A stretch of DNA of 42,149 nucleotides from NCBI GenBank assembly GCA_002839375.1, contig PGXY01000003.1, positions 682,964 to 725,112 of the forward strand, written 5' to 3'. Source of the stretch: Spirochaetae bacterium HGW-Spirochaetae-1 (GTDB taxonomy: Bacteria > Spirochaetota > UBA4802 > UBA5550). Both the position numbers and the translations under genes were made by a program. This document shows positions 35,485-42,149 of the stretch, one piece after another. The notes beneath the pieces were generated by a model. The model ran no database searches and was not told the DNA's origin. It was given only the letters and a program-made list of their open reading frames with translations. Within the stretch, counting starts at the first letter, position 1. Each line of letters opens with the position of its first letter.

Positions 35485-35510
35485 GAGCCCTGTGTCGGGC
35501 CCCTTTTTTT
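35485..35510 (-). terminator. Terminator between the reductase gene and the nucleotidyltransferase gene
   Basis: A GC-rich hairpin (GAGCCC ... GGGCCCC with one bulge, 35485-35503) has T-runs on both strands: seven T after it on plus (35504-35510) and six or more on minus (35479-35484). It lies about 65 bp after the reductase stop on the minus strand. The rest of 35275-35568 holds no gene. Confidence 0.6.
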
Positions 35511-35568
35511 ATCCTGAAAGAATAATCCGTCATGGACCGCTCCCGCAGAGACCGGCCCATAATTTCCG

Positions 35569-37575
35569 TTATTTATTCATATTCATAACGGCGAGAAAGG
35601 CCTCGTGGATGGCATTGTTAATCTGACGCGGCGCCACAGAGTCCCCGATCACGGCGTGGGGGATGCCTGAACCTTCCAGGGCATCGGCCACCTTACGCAC
35701 GGAGCGTGACCCGGCTGCATTGACGATCGTATCGAACTCCATGGTCGACACCTTGCCGTCCTTCTCGAAGGTGATCACACCTTTTTCTATGGAAGTGACC
35801 TTCGCACCGGCGATTATATTCACATCGAGCATCTCGATATTTCCCATGAGTATCCACTTCGTTGACTTGCCCACACCCTTCCCGACTTTCGGCATCATTT
35901 CAAATACCGTGACGTCCTTGGTGCCCTTCCGCATGAGCTCATGCAGTCGATCGGTGCTCTCGGCATTATACTTGAAGAGATAGCTGAGAGCATCGGGGCT
36001 GATAGTACCCTTGGAGCCGATGAACTCGGCCGTTTCAAGGCCCACGGCACCGCCGCCGATGACAGCGACACGGCGTCCCAATGCCGGATCGTCCCCGAGC
36101 ACTGTCCAGGCCGAAATAACCGAAGGATCATCAATTCCCTTGATAGGCGGGACCAGGGGCTCTGACCCCTCGGCAACGATAACGAAATCGGGATTTCTTT
36201 TTTTGATGAAATCAAGATCCACTTCCTGCTCCAGGATCACCTCTACCTCATATTTGTCCAGCATGGTGTCATAGAAACGGACGAGCTCCCAGAGCTCCTG
36301 CTTGTGGGGAGGCGTGCCGGCGATCCAGAGCTGTCCACCGATATCCTCGCTTTTATCATAGAGTTCCACGGTATGGCCTGCCTCGGCGGCGCGGTATGCC
36401 GCCTCCATCCCGCCGGGACCGGAGCCTATCACCATGACCTTCTTCGGGCTGGCGGCCTTCTCTATTTTCCTGGCGCCTTCAAATCCAGCACAGGGATTCG
36501 CGATACAGAAAACGGGTTTGCCGGAAAATAGCTCGTCGGTGCATCCCTGCGAGCACGATACGCAGGGCCGTATCTCGTCGACCCGTCCCTGCCGTGCCTT
36601 CTCGGGCCAGTAGGGATCGCTGATGAGTACGCGCCCCAGGTTGATAATATCTGCAATGCCATCCTTCAGTATCTGCTCCGCCGTGAAGGGATCCGGTATG
36701 CGGTTGGAAGCCATTACGGGAATGGATACGGCCTTTTTGATATTCGAGGCAAGGTAGGTGAAGCCGCCCCGGGGCAGTTCCATGGAGAGCTGGGGAACAC
36801 GCGATTCATGCCACCCACCCGTTACATTGATAGCGTTTATCCCTGCCGCCTCATATACCTTCGCTATCTCCGGCGTCTCCAGGTCAGTGTTGCTGCCGGG
36901 AACAAAATCATTGCCGGCCATACGTATCGTTATGGCAAAATCAGGACCCAGCCTTTTACGCATCATTTCAATTATTTCCCGTGGAAAACGTGTACGGTTC
37001 TCAAAGCTGCCGCCGTATTCATCGGTGCGCTGGTTTTTCAGGGGGGATAAAAACTGCGTGATGAGATATCCGGCTGAACCGATAAGCTCCACGCCGTCGA
37101 ACCCGGCCTCGCGGGCCCTCTCGGCTGTGCGGACAAATCCCTCCTGTGTTTCCTTGATCTCTTCCAGCGTCAGCTCCCTGGGCATATCCTTGAGGTAATT
37201 GGAAAATATTGCCGACGGCGCCACGGGAGTCTCACCGCCCAGCTTCTTGGAATAGGAATAGGCCCCGGCATGGAAGAGCTGGACAAAGGCCCGGGCCCCC
37301 TCGTCGGTAATGAGTTTCGCGGCCCTGGCAAAGGAGGGAATGGCCGAATCATCACCGAGCTGGAGCGTCACCATGCCACTCCCCACGGCATTGAACCCCA
37401 CGGGTCCTACGGTGACTATCCCTGCGCCTCCCCGCGCCCTTTCCTGATAGAAATCGTAATATTTATCATTGAACTTTCCATCATAGGAGTAGAGCAGACC
37501 CAGTGATGGATAAGCAATGCGGTTTTTTATTTCCAGTTTATTGATCTTGATGGGGCTGAAAAGATTTTTGAACAT
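35569..37575 (-). CDS. 2,4-dienoyl-CoA reductase-type NADH:flavin oxidoreductase
   Basis: A 668-aa cytosolic enzyme of the FadH/BaiCD/enoate-reductase group. The FMN-binding barrel (1-350) contains the family tyrosine region (AGYLITQFLSP), SPLKNQRTDEYGGSFENRTRF and GGWHES. A 4Fe-4S site is Cys338, Cys341, Cys345 and Cys357 (spacing x2, x3, x11, as in FadH). FAD and NAD(P)H sites follow (VMVIGSGPGGMEAAYRAAEAG, VAVIGGGAVGLETAEFI). It probably reduces an unsaturated acyl-CoA or enoate; the exact substrate cannot be told. ATG 37575 is chosen, with AAGGTGA upstream; GTG 37584 is an alternative. One copy of the dispersed motif (36156-36169) lies within it, coding EGSEPL. Apparently monocistronic. 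Confidence 0.92.
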   Translation of the reverse strand: MFKNLFSPIKINKLEIKNRIAYPSLGLLYSYDGKFNDKYYDFYQERARGGAGIVTVGPVGFNAVGSGMVTLQLGDDSAIPSFARAAKLITDEGARAFVQLFHAGAYSYSKKLGGETPVAPSAIFSNYLKDMPRELTLEEIKETQEGFVRTAERAREAGFDGVELIGSAGYLITQFLSPLKNQRTDEYGGSFENRTRFPREIIEMMRKRLGPDFAITIRMAGNDFVPGSNTDLETPEIAKVYEAAGINAINVTGGWHESRVPQLSMELPRGGFTYLASNIKKAVSIPVMASNRIPDPFTAEQILKDGIADIINLGRVLISDPYWPEKARQGRVDEIRPCVSCSQGCTDELFSGKPVFCIANPCAGFEGARKIEKAASPKKVMVIGSGPGGMEAAYRAAEAGHTVELYDKSEDIGGQLWIAGTPPHKQELWELVRFYDTMLDKYEVEVILEQEVDLDFIKKRNPDFVIVAEGSEPLVPPIKGIDDPSVISAWTVLGDDPALGRRVAVIGGGAVGLETAEFIGSKGTISPDALSYLFKYNAESTDRLHELMRKGTKDVTVFEMMPKVGKGVGKSTKWILMGNIEMLDVNIIAGAKVTSIEKGVITFEKDGKVSTMEFDTIVNAAGSRSVRKVADALEGSGIPHAVIGDSVAPRQINNAIHEAFLAVMNMNK
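36156..36169 (-). repeat. Dispersed motif copy inside the reductase gene
   Basis: GGGGCTCTGACCCC on plus (GGGGTCAGAGCCCC on the coding strand) falls in the loop just after the FAD-domain strand FVIVAEGSEPLVPP, a position that varies in the family. Confidence 0.55.
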
Positions 37576-37727
37576 GACACTCACCTTTTTAAAATTTTGT
37601 CTCCCGATTATAGCAGATCAATCCGGGAGAAATTGCCAGTGCGTACCTTACAAAACAGCCCGCTTCCGGCACTGTCAACTATAAAACCGCACTGAATTAT
37701 GCAACTGAAACTGCTATTAATTATTTA

Positions 37728-37953
37728 AAAGAAAAGCAACCACAGTGGCACAGAGTCACGGGATTGAGAAGGGGTTATATCCAGCTACCTGAATTAAATA
37801 CCGGTAAAACAACATCGCTCAGAAGAGAATCTTTCCAATCCTGCTCCCGAACATCTGAAGTTTTTCAACCAAAACAAATTCTATGACAAATTAAGAAACG
37901 CCCTCTTCCCCCTGTGCTTTCCCAGTGACCCAGTGACCCTGTGGTGCTCTTTT
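37728..37953. repeat. Imperfect inverted repeats of a CCACAG...GTCAC type
   Basis: The left arm (37728-37775) contains AAAGCAACCACAGTGG, CACAGAGTCACGGGA and GAGAAGGGG. The right arm (37901-37953), reverse complemented, contains AAAAGAGCACCACAGGGTCAC, then a second GTCACTGGG and GGGGAAGAGGG. The arms match imperfectly but in the same order and enclose about 125 bp without a gene. CAGTGACC is repeated in tandem at 37923-37938. This looks like a decayed small repeat element. The remaining parts of 37585-38124 hold nothing else I can support except the palindrome at 38028-38048. Confidence 0.45.
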
Positions 37954-38027
37954 ATAGATTACTTCTGCACTATATTTCATCAGCAATGAAATTTTCATTT
38001 TAATGAGCTGTATGAAATACTCGAGAC

Positions 38028-38048
38028 AAACATAACAATGTTATGTTT
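38028..38048. repeat. Perfect palindrome AAACATAACA-A-TGTTATGTTT
   Basis: Ten-bp arms with a single-base centre, 77 bp downstream of the nrdG stop. It may be an operator or a 3' hairpin for the nrdG transcript; no T-run follows on the minus strand. Confidence 0.55.
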
Positions 38049-38124
38049 TTAGATCAACACATTTTTTCCTGAAATATCAGATTTTGAAAAAAGGGAAGCG
38101 GTGATATTCGATCATTGTGATCCC

Positions 38125-38823
38125 TTACACGCCGCGTACTTCGCAGGTCCGTGTAAAGGTTTCCACATAATCACAGAAGCGGTAAAGCTCGGCGGGTGAA
38201 TAGGGGCGTATACCCCGGAGTGATTCATCAATAAGGGGAACCGTGGGAACAAACTGCTGGAGGCAGTATTTTTTCACATATCCCAGGGAGAGATGTATTT
38301 TTTCCAGGTCCTCGCCAGTGACGAATTCAGGTACGCAGGTGGTTCGCACCTCGTAATCCACACCGCTTTCCTGGATAATGTCAATACTTCGGCGTATGAG
38401 GCTGAAATCGACGGATCGCCCCGTGAGAAGGTGATATTTTTCCGGAGAGGTTTTTATATCGATGGCGACATAGTCCACGAGCTTTTTCGATATGAGCCGT
38501 TCCAGGACCGCGGGACTCAGTCCATTGGTGTCGAGCTTGATATCCAGGGGGATATCCCTGACCTGCTCCAGAAATGCATCAATGTCGCTGCGCAGCGTGG
38601 GTTCACCGCCCGTGAGGGTGACCCCGTCTATGAGTCCCTTCCGCCTGCGCAAAAAGGACAGCACCTCTTCGTTTTGTAACAGGTCGAGTTCGCTGCTGTC
38701 CCTGGCAAGCTCAGGATTATGGCAGTATCGACACCGCAGGTTGCACCCGCCGGTGAAAATAACCGCACTTATCCTGCCGGGAAAATCTATGAGAGAAGTC
38801 TTAAATATTCCTCGGATATTCAT
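38125..38823 (-). CDS. nrdG: Anaerobic ribonucleotide reductase activating enzyme (radical SAM)
   Basis: At 232 aa. A radical-SAM enzyme that abstracts hydrogen from the radical glycine of anaerobic ribonucleotide reductase. The cluster motif is Cys27-x3-Cys31-x2-Cys34 (GGCNLRCRYCHNPEL); GGEPTLRSD matches the SAM-binding GGE motif, and IDIKTSPEKYH and RTTCVPEF follow. It belongs to the longer NrdG2-type activases (IDFPGRISAVIFTGGC). Its ATG lies 23 bases inside the end of the 56-aa tail-peptide gene, so the two should be translationally coupled. Being next to the tail peptide, its direct substrate here is probably that peptide docked on NrdD. Confidence 0.95.
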   Translation of the reverse strand: MNIRGIFKTSLIDFPGRISAVIFTGGCNLRCRYCHNPELARDSSELDLLQNEEVLSFLRRRKGLIDGVTLTGGEPTLRSDIDAFLEQVRDIPLDIKLDTNGLSPAVLERLISKKLVDYVAIDIKTSPEKYHLLTGRSVDFSLIRRSIDIIQESGVDYEVRTTCVPEFVTGEDLEKIHLSLGYVKKYCLQQFVPTVPLIDESLRGIRPYSPAELYRFCDYVETFTRTCEVRGV

Positions 38824-38971
38824 ACATGTAAGCCGGATCCATTTCGAAATTATAGGTTTTTCTCTCTTTAAATTCCTCTTTTTTGCCCTTGTTCCACTGG
38901 TTTACCGGCCTGAAATAGCCCACAACCCGGGAATAGACCTCAACGGGAACCTTGACTTCTTTTTTTTCCAT
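38801..38971 (-). CDS. Separate glycyl-radical tail peptide of anaerobic ribonucleotide reductase
   Basis: A 56-aa frame starting ATG 38971 with AAGGAG exactly eight bases upstream (38980-38985 on plus) and ending TAA at 38801-38803. It reads MEKKEVKVPVEVYSRVVGYF, then RPVNQWNKGKKEEFKERKTY and a 16-residue tail. This matches the C-terminus of ordinary NrdD proteins, where RVxGYx carries the radical glycine (here Gly18) and is followed by a W/F-N-x-GK-x-EE-x-x-R segment. The neighbouring NrdD stops before this point, so the radical site is supplied in trans. It sits between nrdD (99 bp gap) and nrdG (23 bp overlap). Recognition of the motif is firm; that the two chains form an active enzyme is an inference. 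Confidence 0.88.
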   Translation of the reverse strand: MEKKEVKVPVEVYSRVVGYFRPVNQWNKGKKEEFKERKTYNFEMDPAYMYEYPRNI

Positions 38972-39029
38972 TATTATGTCTCCTTATTACCGTATGTTTA
39001 TATCTGTAATTTTTTATATGCTCTATCAA

Positions 39030-39055
39030 CAGGACGGGCCGGAGCCCTTCCCCTG
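39030..39055 (-). promoter_or_regulatory. Hairpin between nrdD and the tail-peptide gene
   Basis: CAGG (39030-39033) pairs with CCTG (39052-39055) and GGGC (39036-39039) with GCCC (39044-39047), with small internal loops. No T-run follows, so it is not a clean terminator. It could protect or partly attenuate the transcript and so set the ratio of tail peptide to catalytic subunit. Confidence 0.4.
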
Positions 39056-39070
39056 CTATTATTATCGGTA

Positions 39071-41110
39071 TTATTCCTTTTCAGCTTCAACTTCAATGCC
39101 AAAACGGCGCAAATCCTCGGGCGAATGCTCATAGGGACAGAATTTGTGCTCCCCGGGAAGATACCCGTGTACGGGACAGACACTGAATGTGGGCGTAATG
39201 GAAAAATAGGGAAGAGAATAATTTTCGGCGATCTTTCTCACCAGTCCCTTTACGACATCGATATCCTTGACCCTTTCACCGAGGAAAAGATGAACCACGG
39301 TCCCGCCCGTAAAGCGGGTCTGCAGTTCGTCCTGATGATCCAGTACCTCAAAGAGATCAGTGGTGAAAGAAACGGGAAGATGAACTGAATTGGTGTAATA
39401 GGGCTCATCGGTCCCGGCCGTAATTATTTCGGGAAAATCTTTCCTGTCGCGCCTGGCAAGGCGGTAGCTGACACCCTCGGCCGGAGTGGCCTCCAGGTTG
39501 TAGAAATTTCCCGTTTCATCCTGAAAAGATTTTATTGTATCACGCATAAAATCGAGGACTCGCCTGGCGAAATCCTTTCCTTCTATGGAGGCGATGTCGG
39601 CGCCGAGAAGATTGAGACAGGCCTCATTCATGCCCACAAGACCTATGGTGGAGAAGTGATTTCCCCAGTACCGCTTATCACGCATCTTCACATCGGAAAG
39701 ATAGTACTTGGTATAGGGATAAAGATTGTTATCCGTGAACTTTTCCAGGACCTTGCGCTTCAGCTCCAGGGAATCACGGCCATGTTTCATGAGAATCTCC
39801 AGTTCCGTGAAAAACTGCTCCTCGGTATTACTGATATACGCCAGCTGTGGCAGGTTGATGGTCACCACCCCGATGCTTCCCGTGAGGGGATTGGCGCCGA
39901 AAAGTCCGCCGCCCCTTTTTCGCAGTTCCCTGTTGTCAAGACGCAGGCGGCAGCACATGGAACGGGCGTCTTCCGGGTCCATGTCGGAATTTACATAGTT
40001 GGCAAAATAGGGGATGCCGTATTTGGCCGTCATCTCCCAGACCGCATCGAGCTTCCTGTTGCCCCAGTCAAAATCCTTTGTTATATTATAGGTGGGAATA
40101 GGGAAAGTGAAAATCCTGTTTTTTGCATCGCCTTCAATAAGAGTTTCGGCAAAGGCTGAATTGAACATATCCATCTCGGCCTGGAACTCACCATAGGTCT
40201 CGTTCATGAGCTCACCGCCGATGACCACGTATTCATGGGCTATATTTGATGGAACGTTCAGGTCCAGGGTCACATTGGTAAAGGGCGTCTGGAATCCAAC
40301 ACGCGTGGGTATGTTCATATTAAAGATGAACTCCTGCAGCGACTGCTTCACGTCGTCATAGGTAAGGTTATCATACCTGATAAAGGGAGCGAGATACGTA
40401 TCAAAATTCGAGAAGGCCTGGGCTCCTGCCGATTCGCCCTGAAGGGTGTAGAAAAAATTGACTATCTGACCCAGGGCGCTGCCGAAATGCTTGGCTGGCC
40501 TGCTCTCTATTTTTCCCGAGACACCGCCGAAGCCCTTCATGAGCAGATCCCGCAAATCCCAGCCCACGCAGTAGGCCGACAGTAGCCCCAGATCGTGAAT
40601 GTGAAATTTTCCCTTTATATGGCAATCGCGGATTTCCGGCGGATATATTCTCTCAAGCCAGTAGCGCGCTGTTATTTCCGATGCTATATGGTTGTTGAGC
40701 CCCTGGAGGGAATAGCTCATATTGCTGTTCTCGTTGACACGCCAGTCCGACTGGTCCAGGTAATCCTCGATAAGCTGCAGCCCTTCGTTCATGAGGCTGG
40801 CGGCTTCACGTATCTTCCTGTGCTGCTCCCGGTAGATAATGAAGGCCTTGGCAACCTTGGCATGGCCGCGCTCGATGAGCATTTTTTCAACAAGGTCCTG
40901 GACGTTCTCCACGGTGGGAGTTCTGCCATCCTTGTATATTATGTCCAGAATGCCGATGACGGATTCCGTGACCGAAACGGCCGCGCTCCTGTCGCTGCCA
41001 CCCACGGCCACGGCCGATCTGAAAATTGCATCGGTGATCTTCTCCGGGTTGAAGGGAACGATGCGTCCATCCCTTTTGCGGATATATGTGGTTTTAGGGG
41101 CAGTATTCAT
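39071..41110 (-). CDS. nrdD: Anaerobic ribonucleoside-triphosphate reductase, catalytic subunit lacking the radical tail
   Basis: At 679 aa. It makes deoxyribonucleotides without oxygen. An ATP-cone allosteric domain (about 8-100: YIRKRDGRIVPFNPEKITDAIF, VEKMLIERGHAKVAKAFIIYRE) precedes the ten-stranded barrel, with MCCRLRLDN (Cys386-Cys387, region of the thiyl-radical cysteine), KRGGGLFGANPLTGSIGVVT and FSTIGLVGMNEACLNLLG. The C-terminal metal region reads CPVHG...CPYEH, with Cys/His in place of the usual four cysteines, and the chain then ends in a charged EVEAEKE tail. The RVxGY glycyl-radical motif is absent and is found on the adjacent 56-aa frame. GGAG precedes the start. This is the first gene of nrdD-tail-nrdG. 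Confidence 0.95.
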   Translation of the reverse strand: MNTAPKTTYIRKRDGRIVPFNPEKITDAIFRSAVAVGGSDRSAAVSVTESVIGILDIIYKDGRTPTVENVQDLVEKMLIERGHAKVAKAFIIYREQHRKIREAASLMNEGLQLIEDYLDQSDWRVNENSNMSYSLQGLNNHIASEITARYWLERIYPPEIRDCHIKGKFHIHDLGLLSAYCVGWDLRDLLMKGFGGVSGKIESRPAKHFGSALGQIVNFFYTLQGESAGAQAFSNFDTYLAPFIRYDNLTYDDVKQSLQEFIFNMNIPTRVGFQTPFTNVTLDLNVPSNIAHEYVVIGGELMNETYGEFQAEMDMFNSAFAETLIEGDAKNRIFTFPIPTYNITKDFDWGNRKLDAVWEMTAKYGIPYFANYVNSDMDPEDARSMCCRLRLDNRELRKRGGGLFGANPLTGSIGVVTINLPQLAYISNTEEQFFTELEILMKHGRDSLELKRKVLEKFTDNNLYPYTKYYLSDVKMRDKRYWGNHFSTIGLVGMNEACLNLLGADIASIEGKDFARRVLDFMRDTIKSFQDETGNFYNLEATPAEGVSYRLARRDRKDFPEIITAGTDEPYYTNSVHLPVSFTTDLFEVLDHQDELQTRFTGGTVVHLFLGERVKDIDVVKGLVRKIAENYSLPYFSITPTFSVCPVHGYLPGEHKFCPYEHSPEDLRRFGIEVEAEKE

Positions 41111-41171
41111 GAAATCACTCCGGGAACAGAAACATTGTTTAAAAAAAGAATGAAATACCGGTCAGGGCATA

Positions 41172-41200
41172 ATAATATGCTCTACTTATGTAATGCATAA
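41172..41200 (-). promoter_or_regulatory. Possible promoter of the nrdD operon
   Basis: On the minus strand TATTAT (41172-41177) lies 17 bp from a poor -35 (TTATGC, 41195-41200). TTATG-N5-CATAA forms a short inverted repeat over the -35 region. No NrdR box or clear FNR site is visible. Confidence 0.3.
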
Positions 41201-41241
41201 TTGATGTAGTTTGGGTTTAGACTGGAGACCAGTTCCAATGC

Positions 41242-41314
41242 GACATAATATTTGTCTTGAATGTTACACTATGATTAACACTTTTTGAATTTAAGTCAAA
41301 TAAAATATTATGTC
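41242..41314. repeat. 12-bp inverted repeat in the nrdD upstream region
   Basis: GACATAATATTT (41242-41253) and AAATATTATGTC (41303-41314) are exact inverted copies 49 bp apart. The surrounding region 41111-41530 is AT-rich and has no gene I can support. It may be a leader structure, an operator pair or a fragment of a repeat. Confidence 0.5.
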
Positions 41315-41530
41315 TCCAATAAATTTTTTTAAAAAAATCCCGAATCTGCCGATAATATATCCTGAGGAAATGTGTTCCAAGCATAAACAACGATCTGGTG
41401 TGAACCCCCGCCTGAACAAACGGGTTTTTCACTAAACGAAAAACATCACATCAGAAAATGTTTATATAAATCTTAATATTTCATGATACCTGTGCACGAA
41501 ACCGGCACTGTGTATAAAAGGAGAATTGCC

Positions 41531-42052
41531 ATGAAAAAAATTACTGCCCTTTCCTTTACGCTGGCCATGATGTTCATTTTATCTTCGGGATTCGCCATCG
41601 GCAAATTCAAGACCGATATAATCGACAAGGTACGCCTTTCCGATACGGAAATCCCCGAAGGATTCATGTTGGGGCAGATACCCGGCCCAGCCAAGGTCGT
41701 CTTCAAGGGAAATCCCTGGCTCATGGACCGAAACGCCATCCAAAAACTTACCCAGCACATATATCCCGGGGGGGATTACACGAAGGTATCGCAGATACAT
41801 GTGACTATACTGGCCAACCGGGAGAAGCCCTTCAGTGATGATATCGTCTGTTATGTGATCCTTTATAATGACACCATAGCGGCAAAGGATGAACTGAGAA
41901 AATTTCAGGAGTTCGTGGGCTATAACAGCGACCGCGCCATTCTTCTGCCAAAAGACAACCTGGCCGTTTTTCTTCTTGTTGATGACGTGAAGGATTTTCA
42001 TTACATTCAGGCAATGGCGGGAACTATCGAGGGCAGACTAAGAGATCAGTGA
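41531..42052 (+). CDS. Small exported protein of unknown function
   Basis: A 173-aa protein starting at ATG 41531, where AAGGAG lies eight bases upstream; the longer frame from 41483 would bury the signal peptide. Residues 1-21 are a signal peptide (MKKITALSFTLAMMFILSSGF). The mature domain begins DIIDKVRLSDTEIPEGFMLG, contains an alternating strand pattern (VSQIHVTILANREKPFSDDIVCYVILYND) and ends with LAVFLLVDDVKDFHYIQAMA, a single compact alpha/beta domain with one cysteine. No family recognised. It is monocistronic and ends in a clear terminator. Confidence 0.8.
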   Translation: MKKITALSFTLAMMFILSSGFAIGKFKTDIIDKVRLSDTEIPEGFMLGQIPGPAKVVFKGNPWLMDRNAIQKLTQHIYPGGDYTKVSQIHVTILANREKPFSDDIVCYVILYNDTIAAKDELRKFQEFVGYNSDRAILLPKDNLAVFLLVDDVKDFHYIQAMAGTIEGRLRDQ

Positions 42053-42072
42053 TTCGGATATACGCCATGGAG

Positions 42073-42100
42073 GGGGTGTCTCAAAAGGGCACCCCTTTTT
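42073..42100 (+). terminator. Rho-independent terminator
   Basis: GGGGTGTC (42073-42080) pairs with GGCACCCC (42088-42095), including one wobble pair, and is followed directly by TTTTT and then GTATTTTT. It lies about 20 bases after the stop of the small exported protein. Confidence 0.85.
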
Positions 42101-42111
42101 GTATTTTTGGA

Positions 42112-42129
42112 TGTCCCGGAACCGGGACA
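42112..42129. repeat. Perfect 8-bp inverted repeat near the window end
   Basis: TGTCCCGG (42112-42119), AA, CCGGGACA (42122-42129). It may belong to regulation of a gene beyond the window. Its sequence recalls the TTGTCCGGG/CCCGGACAA arms at 23859-23930 but is not identical. Confidence 0.5.
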
Positions 42130-42149
42130 AGGTGAATGCAGGAGGGGGT

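Noticed and set aside
41111-41230. NrdR box before nrdD
   Set aside because: No sequence close to the ACACWATATATWGTGT consensus was seen.
41217-41432. 71-aa minus-strand frame upstream of nrdD
   Set aside because: No ribosome-binding site and no family features; it overlaps the AT-rich inverted repeat and is most likely chance.
1-42149. CRISPR arrays, tRNA or rRNA genes, complete transposase or phage genes
   Set aside because: No regularly spaced repeats, cloverleaf-like or rRNA-like sequence, and no transposase, integrase or phage structural motif was recognised in any sizeable frame.

Overview
The window reads as chromosomal DNA from a Gram-negative bacterium with an anaerobic or microaerobic side. 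Supporting signs are periplasmic and outer-membrane style proteins with signal peptides, a class III (oxygen-sensitive) ribonucleotide reductase, a flavin/iron-sulfur dienoyl-CoA-type reductase and dense two-component/chemotaxis signalling. The gene mix (clpS-clpA-aat, DUF3857-transglutaminase-TPR protein, cyclic-nucleotide-domain protein next to a CheY) would fit Spirochaetota (Leptospirales-like) or a Desulfobacterota-type lineage. There is no rRNA or other marker here to settle this. No tRNA, rRNA, CRISPR array, prophage or complete insertion sequence was seen.

Layout. 1-4.4 kb: clpB and a beta-barrel-like surface protein, separated by an AT-rich stretch bounded by inverted copies of a short GGGGTCAGAGCCCC motif. 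4.5-7.4 kb: a CheY-like regulator with a cyclic-nucleotide-domain protein, then a PadR repressor divergent from a GDSL hydrolase across a palindrome-rich spacer. 7.5-10.9 kb: an N-degron operon, clpS-clpA-aat. 10.9-15.3 kb (minus strand): a large exported protein of unknown function, a small membrane protein and an App1-type phosphatase. 15.5-21.7 kb: a broken receiver-domain gene, then a compact minus-strand operon reading mcp, cheW, hybrid PAS kinase, receiver, receiver-HWE/HisKA_2 kinase. 21.9-26.0 kb: a ClC transporter divergent from ktrB-ktrA. 26.0-35.3 kb: a long minus-strand run comprising a nucleotidyltransferase-like protein, CsgG/LpoB-like protein, secreted esterase, 1372-aa DUF3857/transglutaminase/TPR protein, and a REC-PAS-HisKA_3 kinase with a NarL-type regulator. 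35.5-37.6 kb: an old-yellow-enzyme/2,4-dienoyl-CoA reductase. 38.1-41.1 kb: the anaerobic ribonucleotide reductase locus. 41.5-42.1 kb: a small exported protein with a terminator.

Most notable observation: the anaerobic ribonucleotide reductase is split. The 679-aa NrdD carries the ATP-cone and catalytic barrel but stops before the glycyl-radical motif. That motif (RVVGYF) is on a separate 56-aa reading frame at 38801-38971, which has its own strong ribosome-binding site and overlaps the start of nrdG. The order is catalytic subunit, radical-bearing tail peptide, activase. This resembles in principle the spare-part glycyl-radical peptide GrcA/YfiD of pyruvate formate-lyase, but here the main subunit has no radical glycine of its own.

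Other points worth following up are the dispersed GGGGTCAGAGCCCC motif (six copies in 42 kb, two inside coding sequence and one forming the loop of a terminator), an ATGT-N8-ACAT palindrome beside padR, and an MCP-CheW pair embedded with PAS/HWE histidine kinases without CheA.
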